Source: Jannaschia sp. M317 (lineage in GTDB: Bacteria > Pseudomonadota > Alphaproteobacteria > Rhodobacterales > Rhodobacteraceae). Taken from it: DNA of 64,000 bases. A model generated the notes under the pieces. The model was not told the DNA's origin, did not search any database, and saw only the letters and a list, made by a program, of their open reading frames with translations. The stretch lies in contig NZ_CP081155.1 in NCBI RefSeq assembly GCF_025141175.1, positions 3,377,001 to 3,441,000 of the forward strand. Direction: 5' to 3'. The position numbers and the translations under genes are program-made. Shown here piece by piece: positions 34,432 to 43,947 of the stretch. Every line of letters starts with the position of its first letter. The stretch's first letter is position 1.

Positions 34432-34961
34432 TCGGGCGAACCGGACGGATCGGGCGGCATCAACGCCTCGCCCATCAGATCCTCGACAAAGTGGCTGACC
34501 AATTGGGCCCGCCCGCCAACGCCCGCCTTGCGATAGACGGCCGCCGTCTGCGCCTTGATCGTTCCCTCGGACGTGCCGCGCAGGGCGGCCATTTCCGACA
34601 GGGTCAGGCCCTTGACCGAAAACAGGGCCACGTCCCGCTCTGCCGGGGTCAGGGCCCATTCCTCGAACCGACGGTCCAGCAGCTTGCCGAATTCGCCCGA
34701 GGCGGCCTGCAGCTGATCCTCCAGCCGGGTGCGACGCACTTCGGATCGGCGCAGGGCGACGAACCCCATGGCAGTCCCCAGCACCAGCCCGATGACGGCC
34801 CCCACCTCCAGCATCTCACGCCAGTGCCAGGGGATCGGCGTCGTGCGCAGGCCAAGAATGTGGATCACCAGATCCGCAACGACGACCAGGGCGCAAAACC
34901 CCTGGACCCCGAGGATCGCAAGGATCGCGGCACGACTCATGAGATGGTCCGAAGGCAGCAC
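34428..34961 (-). CDS. LuxR-type regulator with N-terminal membrane helices
   Basis: The 177-residue protein has two hydrophobic helices (about residues 11-36 and 49-69), a short coiled stretch, and a C-terminal LuxR helix-turn-helix: LTPAERDVALFSVKGLTLSEMAALRGTSEGTIKAQTAAVYRKAG. A DNA-binding domain tethered to the inner membrane without a periplasmic sensor of its own suggests that a partner supplies the signal. The preceding PepSY-like gene ends 3 bp before the GTG start and probably shares its transcript. ATG 34940 is an alternative start, which would keep both helices. Confidence 0.85.
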   Translation of the reverse strand: MLPSDHLMSRAAILAILGVQGFCALVVVADLVIHILGLRTTPIPWHWREMLEVGAVIGLVLGTAMGFVALRRSEVRRTRLEDQLQAASGEFGKLLDRRFEEWALTPAERDVALFSVKGLTLSEMAALRGTSEGTIKAQTAAVYRKAGVGGRAQLVSHFVEDLMGEALMPPDPSGSPD

Positions 34962-34964
34962 GGA

Positions 34965-35225
34965 TCAGTCATCCCCCTCCCCCTCTTCGTCTTCCTCCTC
35001 CCAATAGTCGCGCAGGATTTCGCCGGTCGAGGGGTTCAGCACCAATTCCCGCTCCTGAGCGCCGCGCTTCGCCTCCAGGCGGATGCGGCCCAACCAGGTG
35101 CGCTCCCGTTCGGTGATGGTGTAGCCCTGCGCTTCCAACTGGCGGATGACGGCATCGAGGCCCGCGGCCTGCGCCGGCAGGGCGAGCGCGAGGACCAGAG
35201 CGGTCGTCATGAATGTCCGTGTCAC
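34965..35225 (-). CDS. Small secreted PepSY-like protein with acidic tail
   Basis: The 86-residue protein has a signal peptide (TFMTTALVLALALPAQA) and one PepSY-like unit: LDAVIRQLEAQGYT...RIRLEAKRG...ELVLNPSTGEILRDYW. It ends in an acidic tail EEEDEEGEGDD. PepSY units are small periplasmic or outer-face modules, often linked to peptidase inhibition or to sensor systems. The start appears to be GTG 35225, with AAAGGA five bases upstream; ATG 35210 is the alternative. It lies between the EF-hand gene and the membrane LuxR gene, same strand. Confidence 0.82.
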   Translation of the reverse strand: MTRTFMTTALVLALALPAQAAGLDAVIRQLEAQGYTITERERTWLGRIRLEAKRGAQERELVLNPSTGEILRDYWEEEDEEGEGDD

Positions 35226-35295
35226 GGCGGTCCTTTCGGCTATGTCAGGGGGCGATTGTGCGCCCCCTGGTCTGGATCAGAGGGCCGCGCACCTG

Positions 35296-35637
35296 TCAGG
35301 AGGCGTCGTCGTCATCCTCGTCGTCGTCGCCATCATCCTCGTCTTCGTCCTCGCTGTCATCGTCGTCGTCATCGACCTCAACTTCCAGTGGGTCGTCTTC
35401 CGGGTCTTCATCGTCCTCCATGGCGGCCACTTCTGCCATCTGAAGCACGCCATCGCCGTCGGTATCGGCCCCCAGCAAGCGTGCGATGTCTTCTCCGGTG
35501 AAATGCGCGCGCAGCTCGGCGGTGCTCAGCACAGTGTCGCCGTTCGCGTCGACCTCGGCAAAGGGGACGCCGTCCGCCCAAAGCGCGGTCCCCGTCAGAA
35601 GCGCGGCGGACGTCAGCAACAGTTTCAGATTGGTCAG
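35296..35637 (-). CDS. Secreted EF-hand protein with a poly-acidic tail
   Basis: The protein has a signal peptide (TNLKLLLTSAALLTGTALWA) and two EF-hand loops, DANGDTVLSTAE and DTDGDGVLQMAE, each with the calcium-ligand spacing. A tail of about 35 residues, nearly all Asp and Glu, ends it. It would bind Ca2+ in the periplasm, with the tail as extra low-affinity sites. No ATG suits the signal peptide. A CTG at 35637 stands six bases after AAAGGA, the same layout as the GTG start of the next gene; the first in-frame ATG (35706) would add 23 unlikely residues. Start uncertain. Confidence 0.8.
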   Translation of the reverse strand: MTNLKLLLTSAALLTGTALWADGVPFAEVDANGDTVLSTAELRAHFTGEDIARLLGADTDGDGVLQMAEVAAMEDDEDPEDDPLEVEVDDDDDDSEDEDEDDGDDDEDDDDAS

Positions 35638-35739
35638 GTCGTGTCCTTTCCAATGGCCGGGGCGAGATGCCCCTGCTGAACGGAGATGGACACGGCCCCG
35701 CGCCATCAGCGAGGGGCCGGAGGTTTAGGACGGGTTACG

Positions 35740-35754
35740 CAGGGCGCGGCCCTG
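35740..35754. terminator. Small hairpin downstream of trpB
   Basis: CAGGGC and GCCCTG arms enclose the loop GCG. This is the only stem seen between the trpB stop and the EF-hand gene. No T-run, so only a tentative terminator. Confidence 0.3.
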
Positions 35755-35791
35755 TCCCGCGTAAACCAAAGTTTATGCTGCCCGAAGGCAC

Positions 35792-37024
35792 CTAGATGAC
35801 GTCGCCCATGTCCCAGCCCAAGGCGCGGGCAACCGTGAAGATGTCCTTGTCGCCACGCCCGCACATATTCATGCAGATGATGTGGTCGGACGGCAGATCG
35901 GGCGCGATCTTGGTGACATGCGCCAAGGCATGCGACGGCTCCAACGCGGGAATGATTCCTTCCATCTCACAGCAGAGCTGAAACGCCTCCAGGGCTTCGA
36001 CATCGGTGATGGACACGTATTCGGCGCGGCCGATGTCGTGCAGCCAGGAGTGTTCCGGCCCGATACCGGGATAGTCCAATCCGGCCGAGATCGAGTGCCC
36101 CTCCAGGATCTGCCCGTCGTCGTCTTGCAGCAGGTAGGTCCGGTTGCCGTGCAACACGCCCGGACGTCCCCCGGTCAGCGAAGCGCAGTGTTCCATCTTT
36201 TCGTTCACGCCCTTGCCGCCCGCCTCGACGCCGATGATCCGTACCTCCTTGTCGTCGAGAAACGGAAAGAACAGGCCCATGGCGTTGGATCCGCCACCGA
36301 TGGCGGCAATGATCGTATCGGGCAGACGACCTTCGGCGGCCTGCATCTGTTCCTTGGCTTCCTTGCCGATGATGGCCTGAAAATCACGAACCATCGCCGG
36401 ATAAGGATGCGGGCCGGCGACTGTGCCGATGCAATAGAAGGTATCCTCGACGTTGGTGACCCAGTCGCGCAACGCGTCGTTCATCGCGTCCTTCAGGGTG
36501 CCGCGCCCGCTCGTCACCGGGATGACCTCGGCGCCCAGCAGCTTCATGCGGAAGACGTTGGGGCTTTGACGTTCGACGTCGTGGGCCCCCATGTAGACCA
36601 CGCACTTCAGGCCGAACTTGGCGCAGACAGTCGCCGTGGCGACGCCGTGCTGTCCCGCGCCCGTCTCGGCGATGATCCGTGTCTTGCCCATGCGGCGGGC
36701 CAGAATGATCTGGCCCAGCACGTTGTTGATCTTGTGCGCGCCGGTGTGGTTCAGCTCGTCCCGCTTGAGATAGATCTTGGCACCGCCCAGCTTTTCGGTC
36801 AGCCGTTCGGCATAGTAGAGCGGCGAGGGGCGGCCGACGTAGTTGGTCCACAGATCGTTCATCTCGGCCCAGAAGCTGTCGTCGGTCTTGGCGTGCTCGT
36901 ACTGCGCCTCCAGCTCCAGGATCAGAGGCATCAGCGTCTCGGACACGAAGCGCCCGCCAAAGTCGCCGAAGCGGCCCTTTTCGTCCGGGCCGGTCATGAA
37001 GGAATTGAGCAGATCGTCTGGCAT
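35792..37024 (-). CDS. trpB: Tryptophan synthase beta chain
   Basis: TrpB condenses indole with serine in the last step of tryptophan synthesis, in complex with TrpA. The 410-residue product is typical. The PLP lysine is in [13 protein letters not shown] near residue 92, the phosphate loop in [10 protein letters not shown] near 238, and the glutamate in [14 protein letters not shown] near 115. ATG 37024, with GGGAGG upstream, starts the conserved part; the frame continues upstream without homology. It follows trpF on the same strand, and trpA is not in the window. Confidence 0.97.
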   Translation of the reverse strand: MPDDLLNSFMTGPDEKGRFGDFGGRFVSETLMPLILELEAQYEHAKTDDSFWAEMNDLWTNYVGRPSPLYYAERLTEKLGGAKIYLKRDELNHTGAHKINNVLGQIILARRMGKTRIIAETGAGQHGVATATVCAKFGLKCVVYMGAHDVERQSPNVFRMKLLGAEVIPVTSGRGTLKDAMNDALRDWVTNVEDTFYCIGTVAGPHPYPAMVRDFQAIIGKEAKEQMQAAEGRLPDTIIAAIGGGSNAMGLFFPFLDDKEVRIIGVEAGGKGVNEKMEHCASLTGGRPGVLHGNRTYLLQDDDGQILEGHSISAGLDYPGIGPEHSWLHDIGRAEYVSITDVEALEAFQLCCEMEGIIPALEPSHALAHVTKIAPDLPSDHIICMNMCGRGDKDIFTVARALGWDMGDVI

Positions 37025-37156
37025 CGCGGCCTCCCGTGAGTATCGCTTGGGTTTAGGGCCGGGGCGCTGCGGGGGCAACCGCGGCATCGGTTTTCAGGCG
37101 GCGTTACGGACCCGCATCAGGCGGGGGGCGCCGCGTCGGTGACACTCTGTCGCGCG

Positions 37157-37816
37157 TCAGGCGACGGCGGCACAAAAGGCCCGGATCAGATCGGGATCCT
37201 TGACGCCTGGCGCGCTTTCGACGCCGGACGACAGGTCGACCTGCCGCGCGCCGGTCAGACGAATCGCCTCGGCCACGTTGTCGGGGGTCAGTCCCCCGGC
37301 CAGCATCCAGGGACGCGCCCATGTCCGCCCGGCAATCAGGGCATGATCAAAGGCCACCCCGTTGCCCCCCGGCAGCACCGCACCCTTGGGGGCTTTGGCG
37401 TCCAGCAGGATCTGATCGGCGACGGATTCGTAGTCCGCCACGCGGGCGATGTCGTTGGCGTCCTTGACGCCCAGGGCCTTCATGACCGGCAGCCCCGTAC
37501 GGGCGCGCACCTCGGCCACGCGGGCGGGGGGTTCGGCGCCGTGCAGTTGGATCATGTCCAGCGGAACCTGCGACGTGATCGCATCCAACGCTGCGTCGTC
37601 AGGATTCACGACCAAGGCAACCTTGGCCAAGCCGACCGGTGCGGCCAGCGCCAGGTCCCGCGCCTGAGGCACGGTGACGTTGCGCGGCGATTTCGGATAG
37701 AACACGAGACCCATATAGGCGGCCCCGGCGTCAGCCACCGCCCGAACATCGCCCAGCGTGCGCAGGCCGCAGATCTTGACGCGGACGCCCCCGGTCCGCC
37801 GGGTCACCCGCAACAT
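37157..37816 (-). CDS. trpF: Phosphoribosylanthranilate isomerase
   Basis: TrpF performs the Amadori rearrangement in tryptophan synthesis. The 219-residue TIM barrel starts with [10 protein letters not shown], whose Cys is the general base, and has the phosphate-binding blocks [15 protein letters not shown] and [12 protein letters not shown] with the conserved Asp. The first ATG gives about 10 residues before the conserved strand, which is normal. LapA lies 4 bp upstream and trpB about 130 bp downstream, on the same strand. Confidence 0.96.
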   Translation of the reverse strand: MLRVTRRTGGVRVKICGLRTLGDVRAVADAGAAYMGLVFYPKSPRNVTVPQARDLALAAPVGLAKVALVVNPDDAALDAITSQVPLDMIQLHGAEPPARVAEVRARTGLPVMKALGVKDANDIARVADYESVADQILLDAKAPKGAVLPGGNGVAFDHALIAGRTWARPWMLAGGLTPDNVAEAIRLTGARQVDLSSGVESAPGVKDPDLIRAFCAAVA

Positions 37817-37820
37817 CGGA

Positions 37821-38165
37821 TCAGCGCGGGGTGTCGAGCAGGGCCAGAACCTCGTCCGGTTCAGAGACGGCCTGTTGCTTGGCCAGCTCCTTCTCCAGAC
37901 GCTCCTTCTGGGCGCGCTGGGTCCGGGCTTCGGCGCGGTGCTTGTGCTCGCGCAGCCATTCCCAGACGAACCCGATCAAAAGGCCCAGCGCGATGGCCAG
38001 GAAGATCACGACGAACAGCGGCAGGGTCACGCCCTGCCCGTACCCCAGCGACAGACCCAGATCTTCGGGCAGCAGGCGCAGGGTCACGACCGACCGATTG
38101 GCCAAGGCCAGGACGATCAGCACAAAGGCCAGCAGGCCAAGGAAGAGATAGCGAATAAAGCTCAT
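37821..38165 (-). CDS. lapA: LapA domain (DUF1049) membrane protein
   Basis: The 114-residue protein has two helices (about residues 3-23 and 48-68) and a charged, coiled C-terminal tail ([25 protein letters not shown]), the layout of the LapA/DUF1049 family. In enterobacteria LapA acts with LapB on lipopolysaccharide assembly and LpxC turnover. Without LapB nearby that role is only by family. The order rpsA-ihfB-lapA is common, which supports the call. The stop is 4 bp from trpF. Confidence 0.85.
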   Translation of the reverse strand: MSFIRYLFLGLLAFVLIVLALANRSVVTLRLLPEDLGLSLGYGQGVTLPLFVVIFLAIALGLLIGFVWEWLREHKHRAEARTQRAQKERLEKELAKQQAVSEPDEVLALLDTPR

Positions 38166-38232
38166 GATCAGGAGTTAGCCCCGCACCCCGCCGCTGTCCA
38201 GTCGGCACATCGCGCCGACCGGACGGGGACGG

Positions 38233-38517
38233 TCATTCCTTGCCGTTCAGACGGTCGCGCAAAAGCTTGCCGGCCTTGAAGAACGGGACGTGTTTTTCTT
38301 CGACTTCGACGGCCTCTCCGGTGCGGGGGTTGCGCCCCACGCGGGCATCCCGCTGTTTCACGGAAAACGCCCCGAATCCCCGAAGCTCCACGCGGTCGCC
38401 CGCAGACAGGGCCTCCACGATTTCATCGAAGATCGTGTTCACGATCTTCTCCACGTCGCGCTGATAAAGGTGCGGATTATCTTCCGCGACCTTTTGTATC
38501 AGTTCGGAACGGATCAT
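38233..38517 (-). CDS. ihfB: Integration host factor subunit beta
   Basis: IhfB pairs with IhfA to bend DNA at specific sites, and serves transcription, replication and recombination. The 94-residue protein has the family features: [17 protein letters not shown] at the start, [13 protein letters not shown], and the beta-arm [10 protein letters not shown] that enters the minor groove. ATG 38517 follows AGGAGAGGGGGGAACA; the frame upstream is not conserved. It lies downstream of rpsA on the same strand, beyond a terminator, the classical place for this gene. Confidence 0.97.
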   Translation of the reverse strand: MIRSELIQKVAEDNPHLYQRDVEKIVNTIFDEIVEALSAGDRVELRGFGAFSVKQRDARVGRNPRTGEAVEVEEKHVPFFKAGKLLRDRLNGKE

Positions 38518-38742
38518 TGTTCCCCCCTCTCCTGCTTGTCGGACGCAAGTTAACGAAACCACTTTTGCAGGTTAGTCACGGGTATACCGCGTTTTTTTCA
38601 ATTCGGAAATGGCTCTCCGAGCCGTGATTCGACGGAAACTGATCGAATTCAGGTCGTTTTTCGCCGGGATGGACACAATCGGCGCGCAAAGGGACCGTTC
38701 ACGGACACGTGATTCTTTCCAATGCGGGGGCCGAACGGCAAA

Positions 38743-38768
38743 GGGCCCCACCGTTTCCGGAGGGGCCC
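38743..38768 (-). terminator. Intrinsic terminator of rpsA
   Basis: Arms GGGCCCC and GGGGCCC pair perfectly over 7 bp around a 12-base loop, 38 bases beyond the rpsA stop. On the minus strand the stem is followed by TTT. It separates rpsA from ihfB, so the latter probably has its own promoter in 38518-38740. Confidence 0.7.
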
Positions 38769-38805
38769 CGCCAGCCGTCACCCAAAGGCGACCGCTTCAG
38801 ATTTT

Positions 38806-40485
38806 TCAGTCGTCGCCCTTGAGCGCCGCACCGAGGATGTCGCCCAGCGAGGCACCCGAGTCGGAGGAGCCATACTGCTGCACGGCCTCTTTCTCTTCGG
38901 CGATCTCGCGCGCCTTGATCGACAGACCCAGACGACGCGACTTGCTGTCGACGTTCGTGACGCGAACGTCCAACTTGTCGCCAGCGCCGAAACGCTCGGG
39001 GCGCTGATCGGCACGGTCACGCGCCAGGTCGGAACGACGGATGAACGACTTCATGCCCTCGTACTCGACCTCGATGCCGCCATCTTCGATCTTGGTGACC
39101 TCGACAGTGATGATCGAGCCGCGCTTCACGCCGCCGATGGCCTCGGCATAGGGATCGCCGTCAGCCGCCTTGATGGACAGCGAGATACGCTCCTTGTCGG
39201 TGTCGACCTCGGACACGACCGCCTTGACGATGTCGCCCTTGCGGTAGTCGCCGATGACGTCTTCGCCACGGCCTTCCCAGGTCAGATCCGACAGGTGGAC
39301 CATGCCGTCGATGTCGCCCGGCAGACCAACGAACAGACCGAACTCGGTGATGTTCTTGACCTCGCCCTCGACCTGCGTGCCCTCGGGGTGGGTCTCAGCG
39401 AAGACTTCCCACGGGTTGCGCATGGTCTGCTTGAGACCCAGCGAAACGCGACGCTTGGCGGTATCGATCTCCAGCACCATGACCTCGACCTCTTGCGAGG
39501 TGGACACGATCTTGCCCGGATGGACGTTCTTCTTCGTCCAGGACATTTCGGAGACGTGCACCAGACCTTCGACGCCAGGCTCCAGCTCCACGAACGCACC
39601 GTAGTCGGTGATGTTCGTGACGCGGCCCTGATGGACCGAATCCAGCGGGTACTTGGCGATCACGGTATCCCAAGGATCGTCCTGCAGCTGCTTCATGCCG
39701 AGGCTGATACGGTGGGTTTCCTTGTTGATCTTGATGACCTGGACCTTGACGGTCTCGCCGATCGACAGGATCTCGCGCGGGTCGTTGACGCGGCGCCAAG
39801 CCATGTCGGTGACGTGCAGCAGGCCGTCAACGCCACCCAGGTCGACGAAGGCGCCGTACTCGGTGATGTTCTTGACGACGCCGTCGACGGTCTGACCTTC
39901 GGCCAGGTTGCCGATGACTTCGGCACGCTGCTCGGCACGGCTTTCTTCGAGGATCGCACGACGCGAAACCACGATGTTGCCACGACGGCGATCCATTTTC
40001 AGGATCTGGAACGGCTGCTTGAGACCCATCAGGGGGCCGGCGTCACGCACGGGGCGGACGTCAACCTGCGAACCGGGCAGGAAGGCCACGGCACCGCCGA
40101 GGTCGACCGTGAAGCCACCCTTGACGCGACCGAAGATGGCGCCTTCGACGCGCTCTTCCTTGCCATAGGCTTCTTCCAGGCGATCCCAAGCGGCCTCACG
40201 GCGAGCCATCTCGCGCGAGATGACGGCTTCGCCACGGGAGTTTTCGACGTTGCGGAGGTAGACTTCGACCTCGTCGCCCACTTCGATCTCGGGGGCTTCG
40301 CCGGGGTTCGCGAATTCTTTGATGTCGACGCGGCCTTCCATCTTGTAGCCGACGTCGATGATGGCCTGGCCCGCCTCGATGGCGATGACCTTGCCTTTGA
40401 CAACCGACCCTTCGGTGGGCGTGTCGATTTCGAGGCTTTCATTAAGGAGGGCCTCGAATTCCTCCATAGTCGCGTTCTGAGCCAT
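38806..40485 (-). CDS. rpsA: 30S ribosomal protein S1
   Basis: S1 binds mRNA and helps initiation on weakly structured leaders. The 559-residue protein shows six S1 (OB-fold) repeats; units such as GAFVDLGGVDGLLHVTDMAW and GAFVELEPGVEGLVHVSEMSW are two of the later ones. It matches the roseobacter length. The open frame on the opposite strand over this gene is a by-product of its codon bias. No cmk is directly upstream, as it is in many bacteria; that gene lies 4 kb away. A 228-bp leader region precedes the start. Confidence 0.98.
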   Translation of the reverse strand: MAQNATMEEFEALLNESLEIDTPTEGSVVKGKVIAIEAGQAIIDVGYKMEGRVDIKEFANPGEAPEIEVGDEVEVYLRNVENSRGEAVISREMARREAAWDRLEEAYGKEERVEGAIFGRVKGGFTVDLGGAVAFLPGSQVDVRPVRDAGPLMGLKQPFQILKMDRRRGNIVVSRRAILEESRAEQRAEVIGNLAEGQTVDGVVKNITEYGAFVDLGGVDGLLHVTDMAWRRVNDPREILSIGETVKVQVIKINKETHRISLGMKQLQDDPWDTVIAKYPLDSVHQGRVTNITDYGAFVELEPGVEGLVHVSEMSWTKKNVHPGKIVSTSQEVEVMVLEIDTAKRRVSLGLKQTMRNPWEVFAETHPEGTQVEGEVKNITEFGLFVGLPGDIDGMVHLSDLTWEGRGEDVIGDYRKGDIVKAVVSEVDTDKERISLSIKAADGDPYAEAIGGVKRGSIITVEVTKIEDGGIEVEYEGMKSFIRRSDLARDRADQRPERFGAGDKLDVRVTNVDSKSRRLGLSIKAREIAEEKEAVQQYGSSDSGASLGDILGAALKGDD

Positions 40486-40713
40486 GTGGCTTTAGGTTCC
40501 TATCTTTGGTTTTGACTGGCCGTGCGGTTGTCTCCGCCGGTCTTTGGGTTGGTCGGATGAAAGCACCGAAGATGCGGCCCTGGCCGCCCCTGAACTGCGC
40601 TTGTCAGATGACGCGCGTGGGTTAGGGGAAATGGGGCGGAACTGCAAGGAAAACCGCCCTGTCACCCGACCCGCGCCCGATACCGCGCCGCCAGGCCGGT
40701 CCCTGACCCCCGA

Positions 40714-41886
40714 TCAGAGCGACACCGACGCGGGCAGCGTCCGGGCGATTCGCCTGAACATAAGCAGACAGATCATCGCCGCGATGGACATGCCCGTCCC
40801 CACCCAGATGGTCGCATCGACCGTCCCGCTCCAATCCGCAAGACCACCGGCCAGCGCGGGCACAGCCATCATCCAGGCATAGTAGACGGTGAAATAGCAG
40901 CCCATCGCAAACGCCCGCGCCTGCGCCGACAGCACCCCGGACGGCAAGCCCACGATCGGCCCCGCCGACAGACCGAACAGCGCACCGGCCACCGCGAACA
41001 GGATCGGCAAAGCGGCCGTCCCGCTGAACAGCGCCAGCGGCATCACAAGCGCGAAGCCCGCCAGACTGACCAGGATCACGCTGTCCCGTCGCCCACTGCG
41101 ATCGGCCACAAAGCCACCCAGCGGAACAGCGATTGAAAACACGATCATGAACAGGCTCACCACCGACCCCGCCTCGACCAGGTCCATACCCCGTTCGGTC
41201 AAAAGCGCAGGCCCGAAGCTGAACACGATGGCCAGGGCGCTGTTGTAAAGCGCCCAGATCATCCCGGCGAGGAACAGCGCCGCGATCGGAAACCGGGCCA
41301 CCCGAACATCGGTCGCGCCCTGTGCCGCCCCTTCGGGCACGCGGTAAACCAGAACAAACAACACGAAACCCACAAGGATCGTGCCGACCACAACCGCCCA
41401 GGCCATCCCCAATCCGCCAATCGCCGCCAGCCCCGGCAGGATCAGCAGCGCCAGCGCGATACCCACCGGCCAGGAGTTGATGAAGATCGCCATCGCGGTC
41501 GAGATTTCCCGACCCGCAAACCAGTCGACGACAAGCTTGGTCATCACGACGTTGGTCACAACGCCCCCAATGCCCGCCAGCACGCGCCCGGCGGTCAGCG
41601 ACCAATCCCCCGGCCCCCAGGCAAGCAGGATCCCACCCAAGGCCATGGTCAGCAGACTGGCCGCCACGATCCTCTTGTCCCCGAACCGCGCGGCAAACGT
41701 CCCGCCGGGGATCGCGACGACGACACCCGGGGCCAGGTAAAGACCGATCAGAAGACCGATATCCACAAGGCTGAGCCCATAGGCCTCCTGCATGAGCGGG
41801 GACAGCGCCGCGATGGACTGGAATTGAAACGCCATCGTCGTGCGCGCGAAGAACAGGACGAACAGGATGGTCCAGCGGTTGATCAT
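40714..41886 (-). CDS. Major facilitator superfamily transporter
   Basis: The 390-residue protein has twelve hydrophobic helices. The MFS motif between helices 2 and 3 appears as GTFAARFGDKR near residue 62, and GFVADRSGRRDS near 260 is its repeat in the second half. Closest in layout to the NNP/CynX-like uptake carriers, but the substrate cannot be named. It lies between a dienelactone hydrolase gene and rpsA on the same strand and may be an insertion in the cmk-rpsA region. Confidence 0.92.
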   Translation of the reverse strand: MINRWTILFVLFFARTTMAFQFQSIAALSPLMQEAYGLSLVDIGLLIGLYLAPGVVVAIPGGTFAARFGDKRIVAASLLTMALGGILLAWGPGDWSLTAGRVLAGIGGVVTNVVMTKLVVDWFAGREISTAMAIFINSWPVGIALALLILPGLAAIGGLGMAWAVVVGTILVGFVLFVLVYRVPEGAAQGATDVRVARFPIAALFLAGMIWALYNSALAIVFSFGPALLTERGMDLVEAGSVVSLFMIVFSIAVPLGGFVADRSGRRDSVILVSLAGFALVMPLALFSGTAALPILFAVAGALFGLSAGPIVGLPSGVLSAQARAFAMGCYFTVYYAWMMAVPALAGGLADWSGTVDATIWVGTGMSIAAMICLLMFRRIARTLPASVSL

Positions 41887-42019
41887 GAACGCCCCCGGTT
41901 TCGCCGCATTGGGCGCGCGACGCGACCGTTTGGCAAGCCTGAACTGTCCGGTGGCCAGACACCCACGGGTTGATCAGGCGCAGACGGCCGATTGCCCCCC
42001 AGGGATTGCGGCGACGCCG

Positions 42020-42703
42020 TTAAAGCAATTGTTCGGCCAGAAACGTCTCGACCGCCGCCTGCGTACGCCGCGCGGAGGCGGCGTGATAACCCATCCCCGG
42101 AACCTCGTTCCCTCGGGCAGGATTGGTAAAGGCGTGCCCCGTCTGGCCAAATGTCAGGGCATGCCAATCACTCGAATGCGCCTCCAGCTCCGCCACCAGG
42201 TCCACGAACTGCGCGGGTGTCGCCAAGGGGTCGTTCCAACCATGACACAGCAGGACCGGCGGCATCGGCAGCCCCCCGAAAGGCGGTGCGTCATAGACAC
42301 CGTGCAACGACACCGCCGCATCCAGATGTCCGGCCCGCGCCAGGTCCAGCACGCCCTTGCCGCCCAGGCAGAAACCCATCGCCCCGACCTTCGCCGCCCA
42401 CCCCTGCGCCTGGGCCAGCGCGGCCTCGGTCCGGCGCAGGAACAGATGCCGGTCGGCATTCAGCACGGCCATGGCCGCGCCCGCAGCGTCCATGTCCGAC
42501 GTGGCCCAGCCGTCGCCATAATAGTCGACGCCCAGAACCTCATAGCCCAACGCGGCAAAGTGGTCGCATTGCGCCATTTCGAACTCGCGCAGCCCGGCAA
42601 AGGCCGGCAGCACCAGAAGCGCCGCGCCATTGGCCACCTCGGGTCGGGCGCGATAGCCCGACATGCGGTCCTCTCCGGCGAAATACTCGTGTCGTTCACC
42701 CAT
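42020..42703 (-). CDS. Dienelactone hydrolase family protein
   Basis: The 227-residue alpha/beta hydrolase has the Cys-Asp-His triad of dienelactone hydrolases: Cys in MGFCLGGKG near residue 113, Asp in HGWNDPLAT, and His in TGHAFTNPA. The family opens cyclic esters such as those of chlorocatechol breakdown, but chromosomal copies often have other roles. ATG 42703 lies inside the end of the DUF2130 gene (8-bp overlap) with GAGAGAACC upstream, indicating coupled translation. Confidence 0.9.
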   Translation of the reverse strand: MGERHEYFAGEDRMSGYRARPEVANGAALLVLPAFAGLREFEMAQCDHFAALGYEVLGVDYYGDGWATSDMDAAGAAMAVLNADRHLFLRRTEAALAQAQGWAAKVGAMGFCLGGKGVLDLARAGHLDAAVSLHGVYDAPPFGGLPMPPVLLCHGWNDPLATPAQFVDLVAELEAHSSDWHALTFGQTGHAFTNPARGNEVPGMGYHAASARRTQAAVETFLAEQLL

Positions 42704-43907
42704 CGGTTCTCTCCTCCAGCATGTCAGGCTCCAGGGCACCGATTTCCGCCACGGCGGCTCCGGCGATGCCGCGGACGTCGCCATACATTCCCATCATCGC
42801 CCCCATGGCCTTTTCAAGCTGTTTCTCGCGGGCCGCCCATTGCGCGGTCATTTGCTTTCGCTCCTTCAAAAGGGCTTGCTGCATCGCCTCGAAGGGTTCG
42901 ACAACCGCCTCCATCCGGGCGCGGAACTGGGGGCCTGTCAGGTAATCGTAAAGCATCTCGGTCTTGGTGGCCTGCCCTTCGCGCGCGCCCCGCGCCTCGG
43001 CCACGCGCAACATCCCCTCGCGCAGCGCATGGGCCAGCGCCACGGCATAGCGCGGGGCCACGACCCAGACGCCTTCGATCTGGGCAAAGGTCTCTGCTCC
43101 GTCCGGGCGGGCGTCCGACACCAGGACACAAAGATCGGCCTGTGCGCTGCGCATGTCTTCGCGCAGTTTGGGCAACCAGTCGCGGGACCAATTGGCGGTC
43201 CGCTTGCTTTCCCAAAGGATCGCGCCGCCGCCCGCCACGCGCAGCAGGCAATCGGCCCCGCGGATACCCTTGGGGACGGGTTCCAAGGCATCACCGGGAA
43301 ACGCGCGGGCAAGCTGTTCCTCCAGCACGACTTCGGCTGCCTCGCCCTGGCGTTGCTGGCTGCCCTGTTCCAATTTGCGCTGCAGCATCTCGATCTGGCG
43401 CGTCAGCCCATCAAGCTTTTGATCCTTTTCGGCCAGCATCAGCTGGGCCTTCTGCTGTTCGGCGGCCAGCCGGTCGGCGGCCAGCGCCTCCGCCTCCTGT
43501 GCCAGTTTGGCACGCGCGGCGTCGGTGGCGGTCTGGACGCGGGTCTGGATGGTCAGTTCCAGCTCCCGCTCGCGATCCGCCAGGGCCTGGGTGCGCGCCA
43601 ACGCCTCGGCCTGGGCCTTTTGCGCCTGGGCCAGCTTGGCCTCTCGGGCGGCATCGCGGGTGCGCAGCGCGGCCACCTCCGCCTCGCGGTCCTGGGCGGC
43701 CTGCTCGATCTCGGCCAGGCGGGTGGCCTGGGCGGTGCGGGCGGCCTGGGTGGCGGCGGCCTCGATGGCGGCCTTCTGCGCGGCCAAAGCTTCCTGCTGG
43801 CGGCGGGCGGCGTCGCGGCGGGTCTGGTCCAGCAACGGCCCGGCGAGCGATTCGGTCAGCGGAATTTCCGCGCGGCAGTCGGGACAGGTGATTTTGGGAT
43901 CGGTCAT
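42696..43907 (-). CDS. DUF2130 family coiled-coil protein
   Basis: The 403-residue protein opens with a zinc-ribbon-like CPDCRAEIPL, continues with a long Ala/Glu/Gln-rich coiled coil (about residues 30-190), and ends in a globular domain with GIRGADCLLRV...GAILWESKRTANWSRDWLPKLREDM. The latter looks like a PD-(D/E)xK nuclease core (D...ESK), as noted for DUF2130. A DNA-processing role is thus plausible but not shown. ATG 43907 begins the conserved ITCPDC; the frame extends upstream without homology. Confidence 0.87.
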   Translation of the reverse strand: MTDPKITCPDCRAEIPLTESLAGPLLDQTRRDAARRQQEALAAQKAAIEAAATQAARTAQATRLAEIEQAAQDREAEVAALRTRDAAREAKLAQAQKAQAEALARTQALADRERELELTIQTRVQTATDAARAKLAQEAEALAADRLAAEQQKAQLMLAEKDQKLDGLTRQIEMLQRKLEQGSQQRQGEAAEVVLEEQLARAFPGDALEPVPKGIRGADCLLRVAGGGAILWESKRTANWSRDWLPKLREDMRSAQADLCVLVSDARPDGAETFAQIEGVWVVAPRYAVALAHALREGMLRVAEARGAREGQATKTEMLYDYLTGPQFRARMEAVVEPFEAMQQALLKERKQMTAQWAAREKQLEKAMGAMMGMYGDVRGIAGAAVAEIGALEPDMLEERTDG

Positions 43908-43947
43908 GGGCCAGAGGGTGACCGACCCCCGCCCCGGCTTCAAGCGG

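Noticed and set aside
35300..35420. Repetitive GTC/ATC triplets, at first sight a microsatellite or repeat array
   Set aside because: They encode the poly-Asp/Glu tail of the EF-hand protein, so the repeat is protein composition.
38722..40515. A 597-codon open frame on the plus strand antisense to rpsA
   Set aside because: It mirrors the highly biased codon use of rpsA, has no ribosome site, and its translation is a low-complexity Leu/Asp/Val pattern.
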